A stretch of 64,000 bases of DNA from Ascidia mentula. Its lineage: Eukaryota > Chordata > Ascidiacea > Phlebobranchia > Ascidiidae. Positions 1 to 12,118 of the stretch are shown here, one piece after another; the stretch's first letter is position 1; each line of letters begins with the position of its first letter. A program made the position numbers and the translations under genes. The notes beneath the pieces are model-generated. The model was not told where the DNA came from, ran no database searches, and saw only the letters and a program-made list of their open reading frames with translations. Location of the stretch: the NCBI GenBank assembly GCA_947561715.1, contig OX387199.1, forward strand, positions 14,079,001 through 14,143,000, given 5' to 3'.

Positions 1-272
1 TTCGCGATATTGTCTGTGCACTTTAAGGACATTCAAACAAAAGTAATTGTTTTCTTTGTTGCTTTAATATGTTTTCTTTGTGTGCAAGCAAGTCAAAGAA
101 CAAGGGAAACACATGAAACTTCACTTAGAATGATTGAAGCAACTGAGAGGTATCACAATGGTGTCAAATACAAATGTCCATTGCAATTCACCCGGTGGAA
201 AATTATGCAGCAGACATACATCATGATTTGTTTGAGGGGACAATACCTTACATTTTAAAACTAACTTTGCAG
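1..272 (+). pseudogene. EnSpm/CACTA transposase fragment
   Basis: This is a remnant of the DDE transposase of an animal EnSpm/CACTA element. One frame reads DIHHDLFEGTIPYILK at about 213-260. It matches the DIMHDLFEGVIP block of the better preserved EnSpm copy at 37640-37700. The preceding 150 bases also carry a family-like stretch (ETHETSLRMIEATERYHNG), but in a different frame, so the copy is broken. It starts outside the window and is cut at its right end by the Harbinger element. The base after the reading frame is CAG followed, beyond the Harbinger, by GTTAGA, so the insertion sits at or next to an exon end. It belongs to a different EnSpm lineage from the copy at 30.8-41.5 kb, since the two differ at many residues. 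Confidence 0.7.
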
Positions 273-630
273 GGGCGGCATTATGAACACTTGCTCGCTC
301 GCTAAGTTAACGAGCTCGCTAAAATAATTTTTAGCGAGGACTTTACGAGCGAGGAACTCGGTAACGTATTTGGTATTACGAAGTGTCCTCGCAAACACCT
401 CGCTAAAGCCTGACGCAGAAACGAGAGAATGCGTCAAAATCGTGAGAAAAAAGACGTCTGACTCAGCAAAATTAGGAAGTCGCGCTATGCGACATCTTAC
501 GGAAAGCTTTTTGTGTTTGTAGTTGAGCTTCACGTGGACATTGGCGGCATTGTTTTGCAAGTTTTATGACGAATCATTTTATTTCTTGTGTTTGGTCATT
601 GTGTAAACTGTAGTTTTTAAAAAGTAGAAA

Positions 631-1543
631 TTGATTATGGATACAAAAAGCAGTAAAACTGTAAAAAAGCGATCTCCAAGATGGACAGCTGTTGAAGTAG
701 AAGCATTAGTTAATGCAGTGGAAAAAAATGCAAAATGCATTCTGGGTTCATTTTCACCAGAAATTACAGTTGCTTCAAAACAACAAGCTTGGAAAGTAGT
801 GACAACTATGGTAAGATTTCAGCACAATATTTTTTTATTACTGCTCTACATAGATTATGATATTTTACAGGTCAATTCAGTCAATATCAGTGGTGTTAAT
901 CGCACAATTGATCAGGTGGAACATAAGTGGTGGGATTTAAAAAGTGGTCCAAAAAAATCAGTGTCGGAATGGAAAAAAGAATCAACCAAAACAGGTGGTG
1001 GTGTCAACAAAGCTACACCACCTTCGGATGTGCATTATCAAATAATTAACATAATTGGACAACAAGCAGTGTATGGAATAAAAGGTGCATCATCACTTGA
1101 AAGCAGTGACAGTTAAGTAACCTTTGTTATGTTACAATGGTTTGTGCACTTGTAATGCTAAATTTTTTTTTTTTGTAGAAAGTGTTTCCTAGTTTGCTAC
1201 TACTAGCCAAGCACCTAAAGATGTTGAAGAACCGGTTGCATTCACATGTTCAACTATGGATGACAGCCTTTTTGAAATAATTCAAGAACCAGTGAGCCCT
1301 GCATCATCACACTCCGAAGCATCATCACAACCCAAAGCAAAGCGCCGCCGTCGTGATCCAGAAAAGGACATAGTTGACATACAAAAAGAAATTTATGTCC
1401 AAATATCAAACATAGCTATAATTCAACAGCAACAGTTGGAACAAATGATAATAGCAAATGATTTGCAGCGACAAAAGTTGCAGTTGTCTGAAACCAGTAA
1501 AGTTGAACTAACCTGCAGTCAACCCTTCACAGTTGATGATTAG
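631..1543 (+). CDS. Harbinger Myb/SANT-like DNA-binding protein
   Basis: This is the accessory protein of the Harbinger element; in this superfamily it binds the element ends and helps bring the nuclease to the nucleus. Exon 1 (631-810) begins MDTKSSKTVKKRSPRWTAVE, with a basic start followed by a Myb/SANT-like helix pattern (W-T-x-E-x3-L). A short intron, 811-870 (GTAAGA...TTTTACAG), is spliced in phase to exon 2 (871 onward), which supplies the rest of the domain (DQVEHKWWDLKS). A further intron probably starts near 1110 and ends near 1190. The last part (1256-1543) has a basic KRRRRDP stretch that looks like a nuclear signal and a glutamine-rich helix near QQQQLEQMI. The second intron is less certain than the first. 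It faces the nuclease gene. Confidence 0.8.
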
Positions 1544-1844
1544 AACTAATTTGCATTTTCAACAATATGCTTCTTTCTGCATGTGTTTTTCAATTTTCTT
1601 TTATTCACTGCTGGTTTTAAAGGTCCAAATCTGTGCAAGTCTGTCAGGGTTTTATTCATTCTTGTTCACTGTTTTTCATTACCCTACTTCATTAGTTTCA
1701 AATTCTTCACTGTTCTTTTCACCTACCTTATGACTTTCATATTCGTTCAGTATTCTGTTACCTACTTTTTCAAGTTCATTTCTGTGTTGCTGTGCAGCCA
1801 CTTTTTTCAATAAACAAACGCAAAAACATGTCACAAACATGACT

Positions 1845-2991
1845 TTATTGGAATGTAGAAACAATGGAATCTCTCACAGTACTACCTTGTAAGTCATGAA
1901 TTTCATTTGTTGTGGTGGTGTCTAGTAGTGAATCTATGTCAGCGTTTGCTGGCAGTGGTTGAGGCAGTGGCACATTGTGAAGGCGACAAATATTGTGCAG
2001 AATGAAACAACACATTGTAATTTTACAAACTTGTAAAGGTGAATAACATAACCTTCCTCCTGTGTGATCAATAACTCTCCATCTCTGTTTTAAAACACCA
2101 AATGCCCTAAACAACAAAGCTTTATTATCATTCATGTTAATGTTATGAGATGCAAGACAAGTGTAACTAACTTCTCTATAGTTGACCGTGTTTGTTTGTG
2201 AGCCTTATTATACTTCTGTTGTGAAGGGGTACTTGGATGGCTAAGAGGTGTCATCAACCAAGGTTTTAATGGATAACCACTGTCACCCAGCAAAATGTCA
2301 TCGTGATATTTTCCACTCTCAAACTCCTGGTACACATTTGATTGTCGAAGAATGAATGAATCATGACATGAGCCAGGCCACTTGCATACCACATCCAGAA
2401 ATACCATATTGGCGTCACATATAGCCTGCAAACCGAATTTGAAGTCAAAACCAATTTATCTCAAGGGAAAAGTATGCAACTTGCCTGCACATTGATGGAA
2501 TGGTAACCCTTTCTGTTAACAAAGAGATGTTCTTCCTCACTTGGTGCAATTATGGGAATATGTGTTCCATCAATGGCCCCTATGACACCAGGAAACCGTG
2601 CAATTGAGTAAAAGTGTTGCTTTATCATTGTTGAAGACATCCTGTTTGGCATGTGGATGAATTGATGTCGTTTTGAAATCAAACTATCCATAAATCGACT
2701 TAGCACTACACTGACAGTTGGTTGTGAAACATTAATATTGTCCTTGGCTGAATTTTGAAAGCTTCCCGATGCCAAAAGTTTTAATGATATCAAAACTTGT
2801 TCTTCCACTGTAAGACATCTTTTACTGGCACTCTTTGGATTTAAATCTTGGTGCAAGTGGTTTCACAATTCCATTATCACAGCTTTGGGCATTCGATATT
2901 CTGAAATTAATTCTAAATCCGACATTTCCAGGGGATTTTGTCTTACCTTTTTTCGTTTATATGAGCGTTTAGCGGCAAAATAGACAGCCAT
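1845..2991 (-). CDS. Harbinger transposase (HARBI1-like DDE nuclease)
   Basis: This is the catalytic protein of the element. The ATG is at 2991-2989 (MAVYFAAKRSYKRKK). The helix-turn-helix-like region with LTVEEQVLISLKLLASG is followed by the three catalytic regions: GAIDGTHIPI (first Asp), LLGDSGYPLKPW (second Asp) and TRSTIEK-AFGVLKQRW (Glu). Two introns fall inside the domain. One, 2426-2484, has a GC donor (GCAAGT) and a TTTGCAG acceptor. The other, 2107-2171, has GTTAGT and TTTAG. Both keep the frame. A single in-frame TGA at 2863-2865, in a position where related sequences would carry an arginine-type codon, is the only break I see. The last exon ends near 1845. At about 340 codons it has the normal length for this family. 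Confidence 0.88.
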
Positions 2992-3183
2992 TATTAATTG
3001 CCGACGCAGCTGTGCGGCTTTGTCCGGAATATTTTGGCGTTAACGAGTGGTCTCAGCTCCTCGCTACTTAGCGAGGAGTTTAGCGAGACGGGGGTTCGTA
3101 ATACCAAACCTCGACTTAACGAGGTCGTGCGTCAATACCGAGCTCGCTAAACTTAGCGAGATGTGTTCGTAATGCCGCCCCAG

Positions 3184-5040
3184 GTTAGAAAACCATAAAA
3201 TATATAAAAAACTATTAGTGCATATTTTTGTGCACAGTTTTACTGCTTAAGTTTAGATAATTCATTATGTTGATGCAAAAGGATTGTACCCAGTTTCACA
3301 CTAAAAAACCAAAAGCGGAATATTATTCCATCTATATTATATAATCCAATGTGATTTCTTTTCAGAACCTAATAGTTGCCAAAAAGTATTTTAAACTGGA
3401 ACACTTCAATGAAAAAATTGAATGCCTAATTATGGTGTGGATAAAAAAAATAAACCCTCCACAGTTTCACATTCCAAGTTAACTGGTTCAGCTTAAATAC
3501 TGCGGATGTAGCACACTCAATTAACATTGTAGCATTGACTGACTGTGCTCAACACTATTATTTAGGTGAAAAACAAACACTATTAACCATAACTGCACCG
3601 GGAAAATTATACACAAACTCACGAGTGGCCTTATATCAAATGAATTAGTCAAATAGGATTCTGTTATTAATGGTTAATTATTCTTGTTAATATCCAACGT
3701 TAAAGTTAACAACATTTGGCATATAGGTCGCAACATAGAGCTACAAAGTTACTTCGCTACTTTATGGTTACTCACTGACAAGTAAATTACTCTAAACTGA
3801 AGTCGTATGTCTCTGGCAGACAACTTGTAGGCGATATTATATATTTTTATTGATAAACATGGAATTCACAATTACCCAGTCCATTTGGAATGATGTTATG
3901 ACCGTAGAAGTCAAAAATGACCTTGACGGCGATCACGCGGAGGCAACTACATTTACAACAAACGTGTCTGAAACGTTAATTAAATACAACGTTTATCTGT
4001 CAAAATCTGGTGAAGAGATTGTTCTTGAACGGTCCAGGTTAACAAATGAAAAAAAGTAAATGTCGGAAATCATATCACGTCATCCGAAAATTTTTAAAAA
4101 TGCCAAAAAATACTTAACAGAAGGGCTTAATCAGTGCAATGCAGCTTGATAATGCAAGCTGTTGTCAAACCACCAGTTGTGCAACCTGTTGAAATAGCAT
4201 GTGGGGAAATAGGTGAAAATGAAACGATATCATTGCATAGAAGGTTTTACACTACATTGAAGTTTTTGATTTCCTGCAAGCAACACAGCCACAAGGGAAA
4301 ATAATTAAGATAAAAGTGGATGCCGCAAATATCTATTATAAGATTTATTATATTTGCTCCAAAAGGTATATATTTATACCACTAAAGAAGTTGTCAATCC
4401 CCAGGAAAAATGGGCTTTGTTTTATTGGCGGAATCAGAAAATGCTTGGAACTATTCCTTGTTTTAATTGACACACTCAAATTTGTTGGCAAAAATGAGGT
4501 TAATCGTGACTTGTACAGTTCAATTGTTTGTGCGTGATAGGTAAAAACCTGATATCACCTGTTGAAACCTTACTAGTGGTGGCAATAAACAGTCTTGTGT
4601 GTTTCTTTGGTGTTGGTCTTTTATCAGATTTTAACAATTGATATACTTAAGAACCAACAAGTTTAAGCATCTCGCCCCATTAGGGGCATTGGGTCATTAG
4701 ACACTGTTATCCATGAGTTTTTGGCCCCATGGGTTGTGCTTCCACCCTTAATTTTTGTAATGTTTCGTTGAAAAAAAAGTTGAATGCCACAAGACACTTG
4801 AGAAATATCTGGATTTGAAGACCGTCAGCCAAAGTTGTCTCGAAACATTTGAGTTTTGTTTGAATCACATAAAAACCATGACTACTAGCGATTGTTGGGT
4901 AAAGGTCGTAACCTTGAAGTTGCGACAGGTTAAAAGATAGTTTACAGTTTTGTTTAGTGTTGCGTAACGCTATTTTTTTGTCTGCAGCGGTAACGGTTTT
5001 TAATATTGCGGAATAAACATTAAAAAAAAATATGTCTTAA
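3184..5040. other. AT-rich stretch, no recognised gene
   Basis: No domain, splice pattern or repeat boundary that I can name is present. The longest frame (3850-4059, plus, 69 codons, MEFTITQSIWNDVMTVEVKN) shows no family motif. The left part may be the rest of the EnSpm copy into which the Harbinger element was inserted, but I found no diagnostic transposase blocks. Confidence 0.4.
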
Positions 5041-5155
5041 AAATGGGATTATGCAGCAACTATGGTTACTCTGAACTTGGCCAAAGAAGAGAAAGGTGCT
5101 TTGCAACAAGCAAGACTCGAGAAAAAATAAGGCTAAATCTGTTTAGCAAGGGGCT

Positions 5156-5347
5156 TTGATTTTACAAGGTTTGAACAAGTATTGCATTTGCAGCGAGCAA
5201 CCTAAAGCAAAATGGAAAAGAATGAAATCCCATTATTACTTGGTAAAAACAAGTTTGGCCCGTTCAGGGCAAATTCCAATGGACGTAATTGGGAGTATTT
5301 CAACATCATGGATGAGATTCTTCAAAATCGACACCGTACACAAGTGA
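5156..5347 (+). pseudogene. possible Myb/SANT-like remnant
   Basis: The frame contains KAKWKRMKSHYYLVKTSLARSG, a pattern (KWKxLKxxYxxVKxxxxxSG) typical of the Myb/SANT-like proteins carried by PIF/Harbinger elements. It lies about 800 bases from a Harbinger nuclease remnant on the opposite strand, as in an autonomous element. No start, ends or inverted repeats are visible. The match is short and the call tentative. Confidence 0.35.
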
Positions 5348-6098
5348 GTTTGCAGATATAAGATGGGGTTTGTTGCAGGCACAAACAAATTTAGGCAGCA
5401 TTGATTCTACCTGCAACTGGCTTTCCTGGGAACGTAGTACAAAATATAACACTGCCGTATATCTGACAGAAACAAAGTCTGGAGACCTTGAAGATTCACC
5501 CTCGAGTTTAATTCGTTGAAACACAACGGGTCCCAAACAATAGCTCGTATAGCTAGGCGACTCTCTCTCTCTTGGTCTTTTACTCGTCTCTGGTTATTTG
5601 ATAAATTTGAATGGAATATATAGCCAGACAGAGTGCAGTTAATTGGGTTCAGGTAAAAGGAAGACTACTTAAGGTTATGATAAAATTGGTGTAGAACGTT
5701 TTAATGAGGTGCACGGAGCGCTACTTTGCAGTTTCATGTTAAACAATAGCACTGCAATGCTGGGAACTGTTCTTTAATATGACGTAATAGATAAAGTGAT
5801 CGTATACGACGACCATGAAAGTATGGTCAATGTTTAGCACTGGTTTATTTAAATTTGAATAATTTTTTTTATAGATAGCAATAGTATCATTTTTGTCTTT
5901 ATATCTGAAACTTGTTTTGCAGCAACACACACCAACTTCATCTAATGTTAAATTTGTTATAAAAGAAGACCCCTTTAACAAATACTGCCAATGAATTAGT
6001 TGTTTTTTAATCATTTTAATTGTTATATTTGTTTCCAATTTGTGAAGTATACTTTTTCTTCAATTTAATTGTTTTTTGTTGAAGCTTGAATCAAAAGA

Positions 6099-6900
6099 TT
6101 AATACTCCTTAAAATACATTGAATCCTTCTTTGAGATCAAAGTGCAGGTTATCACGCTTGTATAACTTATTTTGCGGAGCGAGAAGTTAGCAGCCAAATA
6201 ATTAAATAGCGCATTTCTTGTGCTTGTAGGATATGTAGGACCAACTATGTCGTTGCTTCCCTGCAGCAAACTGCTTTCATGCAACACGTAGTTATGATCT
6301 TCGGAGCAAATCAACACAAAGGCAATCAAAATAGGTGCTACCTGTGGTCGACTTGCATTTTCTACAACAATGCGGGCACTACTCAAGTAACAATTAAATG
6401 ATTCTTTAGCAGGTAGAAGGGCAGATCCACTGTAAGGTTTTAACAGCCAGTCCATGAGAGGATACGCCGGGTCTCCAAGAATAACGAGCGGAATAGGCAC
6501 TCCGTCGTACATCTTGTAACACTTATGAAAAACAGGTCAACATACATATAACCATAAATGACATTGTACCCGTGGCAAAGAAGCAGATTGCTTGTAAATT
6601 CTGGACTGACGTAAAACAGCAGCATCGTGAGCACAACCTGGCATTCCCACGTTGATATTTCTGAAACTTAAATGTATATCTGTAACGCAACGTACCGACT
6701 GAAGTTAATTTAAAGTTATTACATGAAATTCTGGTCGACTACAGCTTGCAGAACTATTGACAGCCAACCCTTCCGATTACAGAAATCTCGGTAACCGTCA
6801 TGTGGTGCAGTAATGGGAATGTGACACCCATCGATTGCTCCTAACACCAGAGGAAAGTGGTATCTGGCCTCAAATCTACTAGCAATTGTTTTTGCCTGTT
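6099..6900 (-). pseudogene. second Harbinger transposase remnant
   Basis: Read on the minus strand, 6740-6900 carries a first catalytic block like GAIDGCHIPITAPHDGYRDF. The 6340-6512 frame carries LVILGDPAYPLMDWLLKPY and SARIVVENA, which are the second Asp and the Glu regions of PIF/Harbinger nucleases. The blocks are in different frames and separated by non-coding sequence. Both the spacing and the sequence differ from the intact element at 1845-2991, so this is an older and distinct copy. Its terminal repeats were not found. Confidence 0.75.
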
Positions 6901-6917
6901 CTTCGTTTGGCAGAACA

Positions 6918-8428
6918 ATGAAGCCATTTTGTCTTTTTGCACATGGCGTTGAAAAATCTGGTAAAATTTGGTTATTTGGGACGAATCTTACAGTACAAAA
7001 AAGTGCTATACGTACCTATACAAATAATTGTGCACAGAGGCTTTATAGAGTGCAGCAGCCACCTGTTTCTCTTCTGAAAGGGCTGGACGCACTGCCATTG
7101 GATCCGAAATTGTTTGGACCTGTATTAGTTATGCCAGAAGATCTTCATGATAAAACAAGAACCTGGTTCCAAATCGTCCCCGAGCAGCTCTACTAGATAT
7201 CGGAACGTTGCTCGAGTAACACGAAAGTGTTCGATCCACTTGTCGTCAGTATATTCCAAATTTCCAATGACATCTTTTTTCCACCATTCGTTCGATCTTT
7301 CAATACATATTCACGTTTTACCTAAAAATTAACCTAATAGTAAATTAAATATACCTTGGCTTCATCCATATGTTTCTTGATTTTTTTTCTTGCAAAATAG
7401 CGCAACACCAAAGCTCTTCTTTTGGCACAGCATAACAAAAACCAGGATTTTGCCTCTCGACATTTGCTGGTGGTGAATGGAATAAACTTTTAGGGGCACA
7501 TGCAAAAACTGAAGGTGCATATACTTGGCGGTACCTGTCATAGGACAAAACTTTTTCATAACCTTGCAGCCAGTGTCTTTCACATACAACAATGTCTGGT
7601 CTGTCTGGAATATTGTCCCTACATCTGTTGGTAAACGAAAAGCTGTAGTTTTATCTCCTACATCATATCCACTTCTGCAAAACTTTCTACTCCTGGTTTT
7701 TCAATAAATCCTGCATGTATCATTTTCATGTATGTTGTACATGTATTGATATTAATAAATATTTCTCATGAATGCAAGTTTCAGAAGGAATAGTGATTCA
7801 ACATGATATTTTGAAACAATGACAATAATATCATAGATGGACATCTACCCATGCAGCCATTATCCTAACCAGAACCTGACTGTCTGATGATGGTGTTAAT
7901 GTCCATAGTTTTTCATCTACTGTTTTGGAAATAATGGCATGTTTAATTATCATAATAATCTGTAAACAAAAATTTAAATAGGCATCTGACCTCTTTTGCA
8001 ACAAATAATATAAACAAACTTCTAAAAGCCCAACAGGGACCTAAATGTACGCAACGACCGCCAGTTTTGAAACGAGCGCGACCGGTGTCCAGGCCTGTTA
8101 TAGAGGGCGCTATGGTATAGTGCTATTTATGATATCGAACCACCTTGTAGAAAAAGATGTTTTGGGCTAAATGCAAAAAAAATTAATATAGTGTCTGTAC
8201 CTTGCAAATAGTTGTTGAAATAGATGGTAAAATCAAAACACCACTGGTTCTGACATGTTCGTATGCTGCTGGTGATCTAGAGTAGAACTCAACAGCCCAC
8301 ATCTAATTACGTCAGGATAATAGCTCAGTCTTGTTATATGTTCATGTAAATTTAACTTTTGGTACTAAAAACATTTTTTTCCATTTATTAAAGGCAGTCT
8401 CTCTACTACTTTCATCACACCAAAACAT
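6918..8428. other. no gene recognised
   Basis: Several short frames exist on both strands, but none shows a family motif or consistent splice sites. The stretch is AT-rich and may be decayed repeat sequence between the Harbinger remnant and the repeat copy that follows. Confidence 0.4.
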
Positions 8429-9240
8429 TTAATGTCTTTGGAAATAATATTGCTGCAATAAACTTGTTGTTTTACATTTCCTGTTGCACTTCACCTCTTT
8501 AGGCCGCATATCAGTATTAAATCCCAAAAATCTAGTTTTGAAGGCTATCTCCATTAATACCCATACTGAGTGATTTGCTTTTTTGACAACAACAATTCCT
8601 GTGGTCAGTGACCCATGAAGATCTACTGGTACTATTCGTAGAGAAAAAAAATTGATTGCAGCTGCATCCGCCAAAACACAGCAAGGATCTGAGGAGCCTC
8701 CAGGAGGATCTTTTGTCCTATAGGATAGCAAAAACAGTCCCAGGGGGCAACCAAAGCAACTTTCCTGTGACAATTTTTTTTGCCATTGCGTAGAAAAGGG
8801 TTAGGGCCAACATTAAATTGCAAATTGGATGAGGTTTTTGTGATTCATTTTTTCGCAAAACCATCTTACATTTTTTTGCAGCCAATTTAGCAAAAATAAT
8901 GACTGATCGGGGCCTAAAAGACCCCTAGGTGGTGCTTTAAGCAACTATCTTGCAACTAATTTTCACCTTACTGCGTAGCCAAGAGGCGGGCCTAACATAA
9001 AATCACAAATTAAGGTATACTTCTGTGATTCAATTTTGAGCTACATCCCCTTGAACATTTTGGTGGTTTTTCAACTAAACTTTTCACAGCACCCTGCACC
9101 AAACGTCTGACTGACTGAGAAGAGCAAAAAATGCACTAAAACTGCACTAAACACGCTGAAAATCGCCCTGGCTACACCACGTGACTTCTTGCTCATTCAA
9201 CCAGAAAATTGACCCCAACGCATCACCGGTTGCCTTGTGA
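8429..9240. repeat. unclassified dispersed repeat, long copy
   Basis: This stretch recurs in shortened form at about 50637-51035 in the same orientation. Shared blocks include AGGCCGCATATCAGTATT, TAGAAAAGGGTTAGGGCCAA, a long block around GAGGCGGGCCTAACATAAAA and one around GAAAATCGCCCTGGCTACA. The second copy has lost several internal segments. A 114-codon minus-strand frame lies here, but in the other copy the corresponding region is disrupted and no protein family is suggested. The ends and any target duplication were not identified. It is probably a non-autonomous element. Confidence 0.7.
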
Positions 9241-9880
9241 CGGAACTGAGACTATCTATGACGCAGGAGTATAAGACGGGCATTCCTCGCGGGCAAAACT
9301 ATTTTAATATAATTACTGATATGCGGTCTTTAACATTACAATGTATGACTCCTCCACCTGTAGGGTTGGTTTACCATGATTCTTTCATGTCAGAACAAAA
9401 GACCATGAAATACCACCTATTCACTCAGCAAATTCACATAAACAGTTCGCAGACTAATATTCTTGCCTTCGAAAACCCCCTTACAGACATCCAGTCTTTC
9501 AATGTTCCCTAATTCAAAATAACTTTGAAAATCACTACTGTAATCAGAAGCTTACGCAAAACACTACAGAGACTTTCAAACCGTGGATTTCCAATCTCAA
9601 ATTCCCATAAATTAACCTTCCACCCCATAAAGCAATTTCAATTATGGTTGCATCATAAGCAAAAGTAACCCTAAAGAATAAATATTCTGTTGCAAAAAAG
9701 GAATTCCATAAAATTACCTCACAATCCTTGTATTTGGACTAACCTTATAATTGAAACAACATATCTTCCCTTCTTTTTTCCGCCACAAACAATCCATGAA
9801 ATTCATAAAATATCCATTAATCTACAAAAATACGTTTGTTTAAGAGGTAACGTTATTATTCTCCAAATTCGTACCTTTTA
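9241..9880. other. no gene recognised
   Basis: This is AT-rich sequence between an unclassified repeat and the first Tx1-related piece. A 91-codon plus-strand frame at 9237-9512 shows no known motif. Confidence 0.35.
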
Positions 9881-9884
9881 AAGA

Positions 9885-10435
9885 AGGGCTTTGAACAAAA
9901 TTAAACCGCGAAAATGGCAGCCAGAAGACCTCCAACCCGCGGAAGTTGTGGAAGAAGAGCAATCCTCTGCGACAGATGGCGAGGAGCGGCCCACCCCAAT
10001 TGACCAAAGTGAAGAAGACTCCACTTCATCAGGTATGTGGCGTACTACCCACCAACGTCAGCGGCTTCAAACTTGCCGCTGCCAAAACCGTACTTCCTCG
10101 AACGTCCGACGAAAACCACAACGGTGAAGACACAAGCCGTACTACCATCAACCTCCAACCCTAACAAGACCGCTGGAAACAAGAAGAGGAAGAAGAGCAG
10201 CTCCCCCAACAAGCAATTCACCAAGTGCTATCGCACTTTTACAAAACGGTGGGCAACTCAATCGACCTACAATGGTTCGCGCTGCAGCGATCCGACGTGC
10301 AATCGGCTCCACATCAGGTGCACATGTGGGCGATACCATGCAACCGCAAAAGGTGGAACGTTATTCGCGTATTTAGTGTACGCCACTCCTCCCTCTAACG
10401 CGCCCGAATAAAATAAAAATTAAAAAGAAACAGTG
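9885..10435 (+). mobile_element. Tx1-like LINE-related piece, cysteine-rich 3' part
   Basis: The piece contains a cysteine-rich coding remnant (about 10180-10360), with KQFTKCYRTF followed by CNRLHIRCTCGRYHATA. It matches the C-terminal domain of the frame at 17290-17799 and, more distantly, those at 11740-11980 and 16160-16330. It ends in CGCCCGAATAAAATAAAAA near 10405-10425, the same 3' terminus as the copies ending near 14340 and 17910. The upstream part is split over several overlapping frames, so the copy is degraded. It is either a 5'-truncated LINE or a non-autonomous relative using the same tail. Confidence 0.65.
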
Positions 10436-10804
10436 GAAATCTGTCTGCAGCTTACACAATTCACATCATTGGCTACACTTTGCTTATCTTATGAATATTG
10501 TTACATGGGGCCTGACGGCACTATTGGTTGAGCTTTGCTTGGCCATAGTGTACCTTGTTTTCACCGTAAGGTTGCACCTAGTTTGGTGCCCAACGGATGA
10601 CGGTGTTTGTATAGTCACCACAAAGTGGAAGAAGTCTTTGCTTGGCCGTTTGGTCAGCAAAGTCTTTTGAAGACAAAAGAAGCTGAAGAAAAAGACGCGC
10701 TATTATTCGTGTGTTCAGCGTCGACCCTGCAGTTTCTGAAGTCACCCGGTTACCTGCAGCATTGACAGCCCTTGTCAGGGCTTAGAGAGAGAAAGAGAAT
10801 TGGA

Positions 10805-11980
10805 ATGGCTCAGATTCGAGCGAAAAGCTATGCTGCAGCTGCATCAACATCCTCGGCACCACCTCCAGGAGGAGCACAACAAACTGGAGACGACGGCAGA
10901 GATGGTCCCTCATATAACATCGACCGAACAGGAGAGGTGGAAGCACGCTTCAACCCTGGTCTAAAGAGAGACGAGATCTATGATATACTTGACAAGATGA
11001 ATTACCCCTCGACATGGTGAAAGGATTTATTCAATATCCTGGAGGGAAGGTGACTTTCTATACCTATAATGAAAAACAAGCTCAACATTTTTAAGAGGAG
11101 CTTGTCTCCACCGGGAAACCGGTGTACGCTGAGCCATTCACGGAGGACATCGAACGGACCGTCATCTCCTACGTGCCTCCGTGGATGAGCCAGCAGACAC
11201 TCCTCCATCAACTGAAAAAACATGCACCAGTCACCAAGAACTGGAATATGCTGGACAAACGTAGAAAAGACGCAGGCAAACGAGCTTTTATGATGAAGAC
11301 TTTTCAACACTCCAGGAAAATCCAATCCCTAGAGAGGTATGGGTCGACAATGTAAAACTTTCTGTTTTCTACCCAAGCCAACCAGCCCACTGCAACTACT
11401 GCAAGGAGCATGGACATGAAAAAGAAGACTGCCCACAGCTGCTGCTGCGCAAACAGCACCCAACCCAACGCCAACCTGAAGAGCAGCAGGAGCAACCGGA
11501 GATCGAAAAAATCGTCGAAGAAGAAGAGGATAAAGATAAGATGGAAGTGGCAGAGGAGGAAGAAGAAGATCAGCAGGTCGAGCCCGACACAACCGATACC
11601 ACCAATAACACAACGTCAACAACATCAACGGGAGGAGTCCTATCGGACTCGCTCTCCACCAACAACACCGTTCCGGATGGGCAACCACCTCAAATTACTT
11701 CAACCAGCACGCCCAAGGCTCCAAAGCGAAAGGAACGAAGGATTAACAACTACACCAGATGCTGCAGAGAGCGATACCGCAGTGAGGTTAGTCTGTACGA
11801 ATGTATATGCAAAAAGACACACATTAGGTGCGAGTGTAACCGCTGGGCGCTCGAAAGCAGTTACGGGGCCAACACAAGGTGCTAGGGCTGCCAAGTACTA
11901 AGAATAAAATGTTTATGCAATAAACTGTACCGTATTCAACATAATGAACAATTTACTTGCAACTGTAGGGTCCGCCTTCC
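10805..11980 (+). pseudogene. Tx1-like LINE ORF1 (zinc knuckle, cysteine-rich end)
   Basis: ORF1 proteins of LINEs bind the element RNA. The ATG at 10805 gives MAQIRAKSYAAAASTSSAPP, then TGEVEARFNPGLKRDEIYDI, a block also found at 15340 and 18360 in the neighbouring copies. The frame is lost near 11005 and again near 11350. A CCHC knuckle (C-x2-C-x4-H-x4-C, CNYCKEHGHEKEDC) lies at about 11392-11433. An acidic and basic low-complexity segment follows, and then a cysteine-rich end with CICKKTHIRCECNRW at about 11803-11850 and more CxC pairs to about 11975. The order knuckle, charged linker, CxC domain is the same in the copy at 15.2-16.3 kb. Confidence 0.7.
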
Positions 11981-12118
11981 GAATGACTTTAACCAGACTA
12001 CAATTTAATAACCCTTGAATAATTGCACACGTATAATGGAAACCTTAATAATAATGGAATTGTTAGTATGTTTTGTTTATTTGTGTTTACACCTTTTACT
12101 AAATTAACCATACATAAT

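Larger units (their letters stand above)
273..3180. mobile_element. Harbinger (PIF/Harbinger) DNA transposon, nearly whole
   Basis: The element is 2,908 bp. Its ends are inverted: the left end starts GGGCGGCATTATGAACAC and the right end finishes GTGTTCGTAATGCCGCCC. A 3-bp target duplication, CAG, lies at 270-272 and 3181-3183, as expected for the superfamily. The first 200 and last 170 bases are rich in short GAGCTCGCTAAG-like repeats in both orientations. The element carries the two standard genes in convergent orientation: a Myb/SANT-like DNA-binding protein (plus) and a HARBI1-like nuclease (minus). It was inserted into an older EnSpm copy. Only one nonsense codon is visible in the nuclease, so the copy is young. 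Confidence 0.93.

Noticed and set aside
8429-8773. 114-codon minus-strand frame as a gene
   Set aside because: It lies in a repeat, its counterpart at 50.7 kb is disrupted, and it has no family motif.
11329-11688. Hydrophobic minus-strand frames opposite LINE ORF1
   Set aside because: These are shadows of the charged low-complexity part of ORF1 on the plus strand.
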